NCBI GenBank assembly: GCA_020201525.1
Contig: JAIVGO010000097.1
Location: 1 to 42,056 of the forward strand
Direction of reading: 5' to 3'
Source: Actinomycetota bacterium
GTDB taxonomy: Bacteria > Actinomycetota > AC-67
Length of the DNA stretch: 42,056 nt
The translations under genes were made by a program, and so were the position numbers. Within the stretch, counting starts at the first letter, position 1, and each line of letters opens with the position of its first letter. Shown here in pieces: positions 1-7,510 of the stretch. Below the pieces are notes generated by a model. The model made no database searches. It was not told where the DNA came from and was given only the letters and a program-made list of their open reading frames with translations.

Positions 1-123
1 CAGGCTCCCGGTCCGCGATCACCGCCGGCGCAGGAGCCGAATCCGTCGGGTCTAGCTGTGCACCAGAAGCCCTGAGATGTTCGCGATTCGGATTCTGGCC
101 CACCACAACGCACAACGATCGTG
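1..123. repeat. Terminal direct repeat, left copy
   Basis: Bases 1-123 are identical to bases 41934-42056. The repeat lies inside a coding sequence that continues without interruption when the two ends are joined. It is therefore best read as the overlap of a circularly assembled molecule and not as a biological terminal repeat. A true terminally redundant end cannot be excluded from sequence alone. Confidence 0.95.
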
Positions 124-383
124 ACCTCGGGCTTCCGCACCTGCTGGTAGCCGTAGCTCGTCCGGAAATAGGCGGACGACGAGCCAGCGGCGCTGTCCTG
201 GATCTCATAGCCGCCCGGGCACAGCTCGTTCGCGCGTTCGTTGGCCGCCGCGATCGCCTCGCCTTGTCCGCCGAACGCGTTGCCGCGGACGTTGACCACG
301 TAGAGGTCCTTGCGGATGCGCGTGGCGTCGACGCTGACGCAGGCCCCGGTCAGCACCGTCACCACGACCAGAATCTTCCTCAT
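1..383 (-). CDS. Lipoprotein spanning the contig junction, N-terminal part
   Basis: The gene starts at ATG 383-381 and runs off the left edge. Through the terminal repeat it continues in frame to a stop at 41771, giving 181 residues in the circle. The start MRKILVVVTVLTGAC is a short signal peptide ending at Cys15, although the residue at -3 is Thr, so the lipobox is imperfect. Residues 16-95 resemble the neighbouring lipoprotein at 41471-41767: both have an Ala/Arg-rich helix before an ELCPGGY or EVCVAGY motif and end in PEVT(I/L)VVRC. The C-terminal half is cysteine-rich. The gene is divergent from the plus-strand gene at 451. An envelope role expressed from the prophage is an inference; the family is not one I can name. 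Confidence 0.85.
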   Translation of the reverse strand, partial: MRKILVVVTVLTGACVSVDATRIRKDLYVVNVRGNAFGGQGEAIAAANERANELCPGGYEIQDSAAGSSSAYFRTSYGYQQVRKPEVTIVVRCGGPESESRTSQGFWCTARPDGFGSCAGGDRGPGA

Positions 384-450
384 CCCGCCACGCTATCGCC
401 GGGCGCGCCCTTCCGCAATCCGCCGCGTTTCGCGGCACCCGAGGTCCTCC
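384..450. promoter_or_regulatory. Divergent intergenic region with inverted repeat
   Basis: This 67-bp gap separates the minus-strand lipoprotein start (383) from the first rightward gene (451), so it must hold or follow the promoters of both units. A perfect 6-bp inverted repeat, GCCGCG-TTT-CGCGGC, lies at 422-436. No convincing -35/-10 pair is visible for either direction. The repeat could be an operator or a hairpin in the rightward leader. Confidence 0.3.
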
Positions 451-1095
451 ATGGCCGATGACCGGTCCGACGCCGATCGCGCGATCCGCGAGCTCGCGCA
501 CCAGCCCAACAGGACGACGTGCGGCCTGCAGCGGACCGCCCTGGTCCGCAGCCTCCACCCGCGGATCGCCGCGCTCGACCTCGGCTCGCTGCGGGTGCTC
601 GACCGGCTGGCAACCCGGCTCGAGCAGCTGCGGGCCGTGCACGGCGATCTCGAGCTCGACGTGGTGCACGGCCGGCTGGCCGCGCGGTTCGGCCACGAGG
701 CGGTCGACGGCCTGCTCTACGCGATCAGTGAGCAACTCGCCGTTGAGGACCAGGACCACGCCGAGCTCCGCGAGGCCGCGCGGGCCGAGCTTCTTACCCA
801 GCCCGGTGCAGGCGAGGCGATCCGCGAGTACCGCGAGCGAGTGCGCCAGTCGGTGCGGCTAGGCGCGGCGCCGATCGTGCGGCTGCCGCGTCGGCCGATC
901 TGCAACGGGCTCACGGCGCGCTGGTGCCCGCGCTGCGGCGACTGCAGCTGCGGCGAGGGTGAGGCCGTCGAGCTGAACGATCCCGGATGCCCACTGCACG
1001 CGCCGGGTAGCAAGCACGCCGAACCGCCCGACGAGATCGGCGGGGTCGTCGGCGCGTACGAGGAACTGACGGTCGAGCTCGGAGGCGAGGGCTGA
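451..1095 (+). CDS. Conserved phage protein with C-terminal cysteine cluster
   Basis: Protein of 214 residues. The start chosen is ATG 451, after the divergent promoter region, because the 47 codons before it overlap the lipoprotein gene on the other strand. The first 145 residues are predicted helical and rich in Arg, Leu and Asp. Near residues 155-190 there is a cysteine cluster (WCPRCGDCSCGEGEA, then DPGCPLH) of a type seen at the C-terminus of many phage proteins of unknown function, and it probably binds zinc. The stop overlaps the next start (TGATG). First gene of the long rightward operon. Function unknown. Confidence 0.8.
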   Translation: MADDRSDADRAIRELAHQPNRTTCGLQRTALVRSLHPRIAALDLGSLRVLDRLATRLEQLRAVHGDLELDVVHGRLAARFGHEAVDGLLYAISEQLAVEDQDHAELREAARAELLTQPGAGEAIREYRERVRQSVRLGAAPIVRLPRRPICNGLTARWCPRCGDCSCGEGEAVELNDPGCPLHAPGSKHAEPPDEIGGVVGAYEELTVELGGEG

Positions 1096-1813
1096 TGGGC
1101 AAGCGCCCGAACCCGACGCGCAACGTGCCGCACCCCGCGCCCTTCGGCGGGGGGGGGCGTCGACGGCATGCGTAGCCGATCGGACTTCGCGGGCTCGACG
1201 GCGCGCTTGAAGCGGCGCACCCGTTCGCACGCCGAGTGGACGGCCAACACGGTGAAGCGCAGCGACATCACCGCACCGAAGCCCCCCCCCGCTGTTCAAC
1301 CTGCACGAGGATCAGAACGACGAGCCGCTGGAGGTCGAGCCGCAGCCGATCTACGGCCAGTACCCGCGCGGGCTGATCGCGAAGCTGCTCCCCCTGCTGC
1401 GCTGCGAGCGCCGCGAGATCCTGCACGTGTGCTCCGGCGCGCTTCCGCGCGGGGAAGGGATCCGGGTCGACGTGCGGCCTGAGGCTCGACCGGACATCCT
1501 GGCGGACGGTCGCGCGCTGCCGCTGCGCGACGGCTCGATCGCCGCGGTGATGTGCGACCCGCCGTACTGCGAGGAGTACGCCGAATCGCTGTACGGGGTC
1601 GAGTACCCGCGGCCGGCGCACCTGCTCGCCGAGGCCGCGCGCGTCGTGCGGCCCGGTGGCCGCATTGCCTTCGTGCACTACATCGTGCCGGCGCCGCCGG
1701 CGGGAACGCGCGTGGTGCGGATCCTCGGGCTGTCGACAGGGTTCAACATGCCGATGCGCGCGCTCACCGTGCTCGAACGCGACCAGGCCGAGCTCGCGCT
1801 GGGGGTCGGGTGA
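1095..1813 (+). CDS. DNA methyltransferase-like protein, frame broken at two homopolymers
   Basis: A start at ATG 1095 overlaps the previous stop (TGATG), but the frame is broken twice, in a run of nine G (1149-1157) and a run of nine C (1282-1290). Removing one base from each run gives one continuous frame of about 238 residues ending at 1811-1813. The intact downstream part (usable GTG at 1427) carries the methyltransferase motif CDPPYCEEY and a following VVRPGGRIAFVHY strand, as in class I SAM-dependent DNA methyltransferases. Target base unknown. The stop overlaps the next ATG. Either the runs are sequencing errors or the gene is phase-variable or decayed. As printed, only the GTG 1427-1813 part (128 residues) can be translated. 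Confidence 0.7.
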
Positions 1814-2469
1814 TGGCCCAGCTCGAGCTCTTACTGCCGCGGCCGCCTGCGCTGGTCGCCGCGCTCTACGTGGAGGCAGGCGGCCCCTACTTCCGCATGC
1901 GGGGCGTCGACCCGTGGGACGTCGAGCGCGACGCGCGGACCTACGCGGGGCCGCTGCCGATCGTCGCGCACCCGCCGTGCGGTCCGTGGGGTTGCCTCGC
2001 GCACCTCTACCAGGGCGCCGAGCACGACTGCGCGCCGGCAGCGATCGCGGCGGCCAGGGAATGGGGGGGGGTGGTCGAGCATCCCGAGCGCTCGCGGCTG
2101 TGGCGCGCTCTCGATCTCCCCGAGCCCGACGAGCCCGCTGACCTGTTCGGCGGATTCACGGTCGCCGTCGAGCAGTGCGCGTGGGGTCATCTCGCGCGCA
2201 AGCGCTCGTGGCTCTATGTCGTCGGCGTCCCGAGGAGCGTCGTGCTGAGCGGCGTCAGAACCGGCGGCACGCCGACGCACTGGATCTCCGGATTCCGCTC
2301 CTCGACCTCGCGCAATCCGAAGCACTACCAGCAGAACGGCAGCGCCGTCCCGCCCGGCATCAAGGTCTGCAGCGCGCAGCAGCGCCGCCGCACCCCGCCG
2401 GCGTTCGCAGCGTGGTTGGTCGAGCTCGCCGCGAGCGCGCGGCGACCGGCCGTGAGCAGGGCCGCCTGA
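1813..2469 (+). CDS. Conserved phage protein with HPPCGPWG motif
   Basis: Protein of 218 residues, started at ATG 1813 in a TGATG overlap. It has the signature of a widespread uncharacterised phage family: DPWDVERDAR, then AHPPCGPWG, then GGVVEHPERSRLW, then WGHLARKRSWLY. The Pro-Pro-Cys stretch recalls the catalytic loop of cytosine-C5 methyltransferases, and the gene follows another methyltransferase, so a base-modification role is possible. The usual C5 methyltransferase motifs are not clear to me. A run of nine G at 2063-2071 is in frame here. The stop overlaps the next ATG (TGATG). Confidence 0.8.
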   Translation: MAQLELLLPRPPALVAALYVEAGGPYFRMRGVDPWDVERDARTYAGPLPIVAHPPCGPWGCLAHLYQGAEHDCAPAAIAAAREWGGVVEHPERSRLWRALDLPEPDEPADLFGGFTVAVEQCAWGHLARKRSWLYVVGVPRSVVLSGVRTGGTPTHWISGFRSSTSRNPKHYQQNGSAVPPGIKVCSAQQRRRTPPAFAAWLVELAASARRPAVSRAA

Positions 2470-3602
2470 TGGACTGGAGCAACGAGCGGTTCGTGCGCCT
2501 GTACACCCGCGACACGCCCGAGTGGCTGTGCTGGTCATGGCAGGCGCGCGCGCTGTGGCCGCACCTGATCCGGAAGGCCGACCGCAGCGGCGTGATCGCC
2601 AACAAGCTCGGCGCGCGCGGCCTGGCGGCGCTGGTCGGGCTGCCGGTGGATCTGGTGGAGGCCGCCCTTCCCGACCTGGTCGCGGACGGCTGCCTCCAGG
2701 ACCACCAGCTCGGCTACGTGATCCCGAACTACATCGAGGCCCAGGAGACCCCGCAGTCCGACAAACAGCGGCAGCGCGAAAGTAGGGAGCGTCGCAGGGT
2801 CGTCACAAATCGTGACAGCGAGTCACGAATCGTGACCGAACGTCACGCGGTGTCACGCGATGTCACTCCGATCCGATCCGATCCGATCCGATCCGAAGAT
2901 CTCCCTCCCGCGCGCGATCCAGCGGTACCGGCCCTGGCACCTGCGCCGGCCCAGCCCCTACTCCCCGGCCCGCTCGTCACGACCCCCGCGGAGATCGCGA
3001 GGGCTCAGCCGGCCTCGCGCGAGGTCGGAAAACCGGCAACCACCGGCGAGCCGACCCTCGACCAGCTCTGGTCCGAGCTCGAGCAGGCCCGCCAGCGCGC
3101 TGCGGTCGCCCGCGGGGTCGCGATCCGCCCGCTCGTCGCGCACGATCGCGGCCGACGCGACCTCGCGGAGGCGCTCGTCGAGGCCGCTCGCGTCGGCGAG
3201 CGCGCCAAGCTGGTGGCCGACGTGCGGCACGCCATCGCGGCCGCGGAGGCCGAGTCACGCGTCGCGCCCGAGCCCGGCAAGCCCGATCGGCTCCAGTGGT
3301 TCACGGGCGCCGTGTTCAGCCCGGACAACTTCCGGCGCCTCGCTGGCACGCCGTTGGCGAAGCGATCGGCGGACGCAGGGGCGAAGCGTCGTCGGGAAGT
3401 CGCGACGCAACCGGCCTCCGCCGATCGCAAGCGGACCGCTGCCGAGCTCGCCGAGCTGAGCGCGATGGCGAACCACGTCGCGGCGCTCCCCACAGCCGAG
3501 CTCGTGAAGCGATTTGGCTCGCCCGACGGAGCGCGAGCGCCGCCGGCGAGTGCTGCACCCACCGATCCCGACGACGAACCCCGACGAAAGGCAGCAACGT
3601 GA
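2469..3602 (+). CDS. Phage replication initiator-like protein
   Basis: Protein of 377 residues, start ATG 2469 overlapping the previous stop. Residues 1-95 resemble the winged-helix N-terminal domain of phage replication (DnaD/O-like) proteins: an N-terminal RLYTRDTPEW segment, a helical region with NKLGARGLAALVGLP, and YVIPNYIEAQ before a basic linker. The linker, roughly residues 96-145, is encoded by a dense array of short DNA repeats (2802-2897), the arrangement known from lambda O where the origin sits inside the initiator gene. The C-terminal half is Ala/Arg-rich, with a conserved-looking WFTGAVFSPDNF segment near residue 280. No helicase loader or helicase gene accompanies it. Initiator function is inferred from the fold resemblance and the repeats. 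Confidence 0.65.
   Translation: MDWSNERFVRLYTRDTPEWLCWSWQARALWPHLIRKADRSGVIANKLGARGLAALVGLPVDLVEAALPDLVADGCLQDHQLGYVIPNYIEAQETPQSDKQRQRESRERRRVVTNRDSESRIVTERHAVSRDVTPIRSDPIRSEDLPPARDPAVPALAPAPAQPLLPGPLVTTPAEIARAQPASREVGKPATTGEPTLDQLWSELEQARQRAAVARGVAIRPLVAHDRGRRDLAEALVEAARVGERAKLVADVRHAIAAAEAESRVAPEPGKPDRLQWFTGAVFSPDNFRRLAGTPLAKRSADAGAKRRREVATQPASADRKRTAAELAELSAMANHVAALPTAELVKRFGSPDGARAPPASAAPTDPDDEPRRKAAT
2802..2897. repeat. Phased iteron array, candidate replication origin
   Basis: GTCAC boxes start at 2802, 2822, 2842, 2852 and 2862, and the inverse box GTGAC at 2812 and 2832, so seven boxes sit at exact 10-bp steps on one face of the helix. Two form 15-bp units, GTCACAAATCGTGAC (2802-2816) and the perfect palindrome GTCACGAATCGTGAC (2822-2836). 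Five tandem CCGAT units follow at 2868-2892, with a sixth degenerate one to 2897. The array lies in the linker-coding part of the replication gene. Origin function is inferred by analogy with lambda. Confidence 0.6.
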
Positions 3603-4621
3603 ACGTCCTGCTCTGGCACCTCGACGGCAAGCTGCCGAACCTCGCCCTGATGCGCATCGCTGCGCACCATCGCGAGCGCGGCGATCGGGTCGAGCTCCGC
3701 CGCGTGAGCAACGGCGCGGCGCTCGACGTCAAGGCGTGGCGCGAGATCGAGCCTCGGTTCGGTGACCCGGCATGGGATCGCGTCTACGCGAGCGCGATCT
3801 TCGAGCGCACGCGGCCGCTGGTCGAGCGGTTCGCGAAGCTGTACCCGACCGCCGAGCTCGGCGGCACCGGCACGTGGAGCCTCGGCCGCACGCTCGCCGA
3901 CGTCGGCGTCCCCGTGGACGGTCCACTCGACTACTCGAGCTACCCCGACTTCACCGCGTCGATGGGTTTCACCATGCGCGGCTGCCGGTTCAAGTGCTCG
4001 CACTGCGTCGTTCCGCGCAAGGAGGGACGCGCCCGCGCACACGGCACCGTCGCCGAGATCTATCGCGGCGCGCCGTGGCCACCGCACCTGCACCTGCTCG
4101 ACAACGATTTCTTCGGCGTGGAGACCTGGCCCGATCGCATCGCCGAGATCCGCGACGGAGGGTTCCGCGTCTCGTTCACGCAGGGCATCAACGTCCGCGT
4201 CTCCAGCGACAAAGTCGCCGCCGCGATCGCGAGCGTTGACTTCCGCGCCGACGACATGGAGACGCGCCGGATCTATACCGCCTGGGACGCGCTGGGTGAC
4301 GAGCGAGTGGTGTTCCGCGGCCTCGACTGCCTGAAGGCGCACGGCATCAAGCCCGACTGGATCATGGTCTACATGCTCATCGGGCACGCGTCCGGCGAGA
4401 CTCACGAGCACCGCGATCACCGGCGCCGCCGTCTTCGCGAGTACGGCTGCCGGCCCTACCCGATGCCGTTCGTGCGGACGCCCGAGCTGCTCGGGTTCCA
4501 GCGCTGGGTGGTCGACGCGTACGACAAGGGCATCCCGTGGGAGCGATGGAAGGCCGCTCGCTACAACCCGCGGCGTCTCGGAGATCGATTCTCGCTGCCG
4601 CTGTTTGGGGCGAGCTCATGA
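3599..4621 (+). CDS. Phage radical SAM protein
   Basis: Protein of 340 residues. The start chosen is GTG 3599 in a GTGA overlap with the previous stop. It has a CX3CX2C cluster, Cys129-Cys133-Cys136 in GCRFKCSHC, the form expected for a 4Fe-4S cluster that cleaves S-adenosylmethionine. The N-terminal 110 residues (DGKLPNLALMRIAAHHRERG, then GGTGTWSL) match the N-terminal region that precedes the radical SAM barrel in a family carried by many phages. A LLDND motif follows at 166-170. The substrate is unknown. It sits among DNA-modification genes, so nucleotide or nucleic-acid modification is a guess from context only. Confidence 0.85.
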   Translation: MNVLLWHLDGKLPNLALMRIAAHHRERGDRVELRRVSNGAALDVKAWREIEPRFGDPAWDRVYASAIFERTRPLVERFAKLYPTAELGGTGTWSLGRTLADVGVPVDGPLDYSSYPDFTASMGFTMRGCRFKCSHCVVPRKEGRARAHGTVAEIYRGAPWPPHLHLLDNDFFGVETWPDRIAEIRDGGFRVSFTQGINVRVSSDKVAAAIASVDFRADDMETRRIYTAWDALGDERVVFRGLDCLKAHGIKPDWIMVYMLIGHASGETHEHRDHRRRRLREYGCRPYPMPFVRTPELLGFQRWVVDAYDKGIPWERWKAARYNPRRLGDRFSLPLFGASS

Positions 4622-5076
4622 CCCGCGACCTCGCGCTCGACGACCCCGAGGTGCGCGCCGACATCGCGCACCGCGAGGCGAGCAGGCGCGACAGCACGCG
4701 GAGCTCGCTCGTCGACTGCGACGAGTGTGGGTGCCACGTGAAGGCGCACGACCTCGCGAGCGGCCAGTGCAACACGCCGGCCTGCGACTGCCAGGAGTTC
4801 CAGCGGGGCGGCGGGCCGACGTGGTCGCCGCCGGCGATCGTCGAGCGCCACCCCTGCGCAAAGAGCTGCGGGACCATCGTCGACGTTCCGCAGGAGGCGC
4901 TCGACGCCTTCGAGGCGGTGAACGTGCTGCTCGGCAAGCGCGGCCAGTCCGTGCCCAAGTCGAAGGGGTTCATCTGCGACGCCTGCAAGCGCCGCGACGA
5001 CGAGCTCGTCGCGGCGCTGCGACGACCGCACCAGCAACAGCACCTCGGGCTCGCGCCCGGGAAAGGACGACCGTGA
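4618..5076 (+). CDS. Cysteine-rich zinc-binding-like protein
   Basis: Protein of 152 residues, start ATG 4618 in an ATGA overlap. It holds several pairs of cysteines: CDECGC at about 39-44, CNTPACDC at about 58-65, CAKSC near 83, and a final CDAC pair near residue 123. These probably bind one or two zinc ions. No catalytic motif is recognised. The long overlapping operon suggests coordinated translation with the radical SAM gene before it, but no functional link can be shown. Confidence 0.75.
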   Translation: MTRDLALDDPEVRADIAHREASRRDSTRSSLVDCDECGCHVKAHDLASGQCNTPACDCQEFQRGGGPTWSPPAIVERHPCAKSCGTIVDVPQEALDAFEAVNVLLGKRGQSVPKSKGFICDACKRRDDELVAALRRPHQQQHLGLAPGKGRP

Positions 5077-5339
5077 CACGCGAATTCCCCGAGGGAGACA
5101 TCGATGAACTGCTCGAGGACTCGACCGAGATCGACTCGCAGCCGTGGCGTCATGGCCGCAAGGTCCGCCTGGTGTTCGAGGCAGATGGCGCGCACTGGGC
5201 CGCGTGGTTCGACTCGCACCACGATGAGGGCATCCAGACCTACGGCCCGGTGAAGGCGGTCAAGGTCCACCAGGTCGAGCGCACGGTAAAGGTGTGGGAG
5301 AAGGTGCCCGACCCGGCGCCAGAGGGGTCGGCGCCGTGA
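5073..5339 (+). CDS. Small hypothetical phage protein
   Basis: Protein of 88 residues, start GTG 5073 overlapping the previous stop (GTGA). The N-terminus is acidic (FPEGDIDELLEDSTEID). The middle alternates aromatic and polar residues (LVFEADGAHWAAWFDSHH), suggesting a small beta domain. No family is recognised. Its reality rests on start-stop coupling at both ends and on codon use like its neighbours. Confidence 0.65.
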   Translation: MTREFPEGDIDELLEDSTEIDSQPWRHGRKVRLVFEADGAHWAAWFDSHHDEGIQTYGPVKAVKVHQVERTVKVWEKVPDPAPEGSAP

Positions 5340-5578
5340 AGCTGGACCTCGACGAGATCGAGCGCGAGCACCGTGAACAGGCCGACGAGGGGCACAGCTA
5401 CTACCCGCACTGCGGCCCGGAGGTCGTGCTCGCCCTGGTCGCAATCGCGCGCGCCGCCGAGCGGTTCGTCGACCAGCAGGGCAAGCGTGTGCTCGACCGC
5501 GAGCTCATGGGCACGGCCGACTTCGAGGGCGACCTGTTCGTCGAGCTGGTCAAGGCGCTCGAGGCGGCCGGCCGATGA
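5336..5578 (+). CDS. Small helical phage protein
   Basis: Protein of 80 residues, start GTG 5336 in a GTGA overlap; its stop overlaps the next ATG. It is predicted to be almost entirely helical, with an acidic N-terminus (MKLDLDEIEREHREQ) and a hydrophobic helix around PEVVLALVAIARAAERFV. No family recognised. It sits directly before the Dam-type methyltransferase gene. Confidence 0.65.
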   Translation: MKLDLDEIEREHREQADEGHSYYPHCGPEVVLALVAIARAAERFVDQQGKRVLDRELMGTADFEGDLFVELVKALEAAGR

Positions 5579-6489
5579 AGCCCGTCCCCGCCATCGTCGA
5601 GCCGGCGCAGGTCGACGTCGACGCCGCGGCCGAGCACATCATCGTGTCGCTCGCCGGCGAGAAAGACGCCGACCGCACCGCCGTTCGTCACGAGGGACTC
5701 GCCGCCGCAGCGCGCGAGACCGCGAAGCTCCGTCGCCTCGAGGTCGGCCGCTGGCTGAACAAGGTCCGCCCGACGTGGCCTGCGAGCGGCCCGAAGGCGC
5801 GCGGGTGGAGCGAGTTCCTCGCGCGCGTCGGTCTCGACGACTCGACCGCGGTGCGGTACATGGACGCGGCCCGGACCAGCACGGTCCACGGCGAGCCGCC
5901 CCGGCCGAGTTCTCCACAGGATCCGGCTCACGGCCGCCAGGTGAGCCAGATCTCGGGTGAGGCGCCGCCGGGCGACGTCGCGCCGGTGCTCTCGCTGGTG
6001 CCGAGCCCGGACGCCGAGGTCGAGATCGACCGCGACACGTGGTGCACCCCGCCGTGGCTCACCGAGCCGCTCGGACGATTCGACCTGGATCCGTGCAGCA
6101 ACGAGCGCTCGCAGGTGCAGGCCGCGACGACGTTCGTGCTCGACCTCGGCATCGACGGGCTGGCTCGCGGCGAGGACGTCAACCCGGGCTGGCGCGTGTT
6201 CATCAACCCGCCCTACAGCGACGTGCCGCCCTGGATCGCCGCGTACAAGCACACGCGGTTCTGCTTCCTGCTCAAGCTCGACACCAGCACGAAGTGGTTC
6301 GCCGAGCTCCACGCGGCGAGCGCGCTGATCCTGATCCCTCGCCGCCGCGTGAACTTCATCCCGCCGCCGGGCGTGCCGCCCGAGCGAGCGGTCGCCCAGC
6401 AGTTCCCGCATGCGCTGTTCTACGCCAACGCCGAGGACGCGACCGACGCGATCCGCGCGATGTGCTGGAGCTGGCGCGTCGACCACTGA
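5575..6489 (+). CDS. Phage Dam-family N6-adenine methyltransferase with DUF3102-like N-terminus
   Basis: Protein of 304 residues, start ATG 5575 (ATGA overlap). Residues 154-300 match the phage DNA N-6-adenine-methyltransferase family: DTWCTPPW at 154-161, FDLDPC at 169-174, and the catalytic NPPY at 211-214, followed by FCFLLKLDTSTKWF. It should transfer a methyl group from SAM to adenine in DNA, probably protecting phage DNA from restriction. Residues 45-100 (ETAKLRRLEVGRWL to STAVRYMDAA) resemble the DUF3102 domain, which is usually a separate protein, so this looks like a fusion joined by a proline-rich linker at about 105-150. The order of motifs fits the family; target sequence unknown. 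Confidence 0.88.
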   Translation: MKPVPAIVEPAQVDVDAAAEHIIVSLAGEKDADRTAVRHEGLAAAARETAKLRRLEVGRWLNKVRPTWPASGPKARGWSEFLARVGLDDSTAVRYMDAARTSTVHGEPPRPSSPQDPAHGRQVSQISGEAPPGDVAPVLSLVPSPDAEVEIDRDTWCTPPWLTEPLGRFDLDPCSNERSQVQAATTFVLDLGIDGLARGEDVNPGWRVFINPPYSDVPPWIAAYKHTRFCFLLKLDTSTKWFAELHAASALILIPRRRVNFIPPPGVPPERAVAQQFPHALFYANAEDATDAIRAMCWSWRVDH

Positions 6490-6513
6490 CACCTGACCCG
6501 AGAAAGGAACGCC

Positions 6514-6813
6514 ATGGCACCGAAGCAAGAAGGACTCCCCGGTATCCCGCAACCGCCCAAGCGCAAGGTGATCGACGAGATCGAGGACCTGTGCCTCGAC
6601 ATCGACAAGGACGCCGGGAAGCGCACCGCGATCAGCGACAAGATCGCCGAGAAGAACGCGACCCGCCAGGGGCTGCTCGTCAAGCACAAGCTCGACGTCT
6701 ACACCTACGAGGATACGAACGGCGTGCTCCAGGACGTGCAGCTCGAGAAGGTCATCAAGAAGCGCAAGAGCAAGCTCAACCCGAAGAAGCCCAAGAAGGG
6801 CGACGACGAGTGA
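6514..6813 (+). CDS. Small lysine-rich protein
   Basis: Protein of 99 residues. Start ATG 6514 is preceded by AAAGGA at a good distance, one of the few genes in this operon with its own clear ribosome binding site. It has a proline-rich start, a central helix with many charged residues (DEIEDLCLDIDKDAGK), and a very basic tail (KKRKSKLNPKKPKK). The shape suggests a small nucleic-acid-associated protein. Similar short phage proteins exist, but I cannot name a function. Confidence 0.75.
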   Translation: MAPKQEGLPGIPQPPKRKVIDEIEDLCLDIDKDAGKRTAISDKIAEKNATRQGLLVKHKLDVYTYEDTNGVLQDVQLEKVIKKRKSKLNPKKPKKGDDE

Positions 6814-7007
6814 TCGCTCGCCGCCGCATCCTCGCCCGGCGCGAGCTCGGCCCGGCGCTGCAGCACGCGAGCGCCACGACGCCCGGCGACCAGTGCCCCG
6901 CGACCATCGAGCTCGACGGCACGATCTACCGGTGCGGGCGCGGACACGTCGACGGGATCCACGACGCGTTCCGCGAGCACCACGATGGCGGGGCTGTCCG
7001 GTGGTAG
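6810..7007 (+). CDS. Small Cys/His protein
   Basis: Protein of 65 residues, start GTG 6810 overlapping the preceding stop. After a basic N-terminus (MIARRRILARRELG) it contains CPATIELDGTIYRCGRGH, which gives a Cys...Cys...His arrangement, then two more histidines (REHHDG). A tiny zinc ribbon is likely. The stop overlaps the next gene. No known family. Confidence 0.6.
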   Translation: MIARRRILARRELGPALQHASATTPGDQCPATIELDGTIYRCGRGHVDGIHDAFREHHDGGAVRW

Positions 7008-7510
7008 ACCCCGCCGAGCACATCCTGGTCGACGCGCTCGGCGATCCCGAAGCGGCGCCCGCGAAGAAGCGCCGCAAGTCGTCGATCTCGCCGACCAGCA
7101 GGACGCTCGCCGAGTGCCGCAAGCGCGGGTGGATCGCGCAGGTGGTCGAGCAGCACCTGCCGTTCCCGAAGCCGTTCGGGACGAAGCGCGACCTGTTCGG
7201 GGTGATCGACATCGTGGCGATCTGCCCGGGATGCCCGTCAGACTTCAGTGATGCGCCGTTCATCGGGAGGCCCAGCATCGTCGCCATCCAGGCCACGTCA
7301 GCGCTGACCGGCGGCAACCACGCCGCGCGGCGCGCGAAGATCCTCGCCGAGCCGCGCGCCAAGGCGTGGGTCGAAGCGGGCGGGCGGCTCGAGCTGTGGT
7401 CGTGGAGCAAGCGCGGCGACCGGGGCAAGGCCAAGCGGTGGACCTTGCGCGTCGAGGCGTTCACGGCCGAGAGCTGGAGCGGCGCGGCGGCCGAGGTCAG
7501 CGAGGGCTGA
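7001..7510 (+). CDS. Phage PD-(D/E)XK nuclease-like protein
   Basis: Protein of 169 residues, start GTG 7001, overlapping the previous stop. It resembles a phage family with a nuclease-like core: TLAECRKRGW with Glu38, VVEQHLP with Glu50, RDLFGVIDIVAI with Asp64 and Asp70, then IVAIQATS (93-100) and a basic helix NHAARRAKIL. The usual E-X-K is replaced by Q-A-T in this group. The order is that of PD-(D/E)XK folds such as VRR-NUC or resolvase-like enzymes. Activity is not certain because the last catalytic residue differs. Confidence 0.6.
   Translation: MVDPAEHILVDALGDPEAAPAKKRRKSSISPTSRTLAECRKRGWIAQVVEQHLPFPKPFGTKRDLFGVIDIVAICPGCPSDFSDAPFIGRPSIVAIQATSALTGGNHAARRAKILAEPRAKAWVEAGGRLELWSWSKRGDRGKAKRWTLRVEAFTAESWSGAAAEVSEG

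Noticed and set aside
2063..2071. Run of nine G as a third frameshift
   Set aside because: The reading frame and the family motif GGVVEHPERS continue correctly through it.
2868..2897. CCGAT repeats as a CRISPR array
   Set aside because: Units are 5 bp in tandem without spacers, and lie in a coding region.
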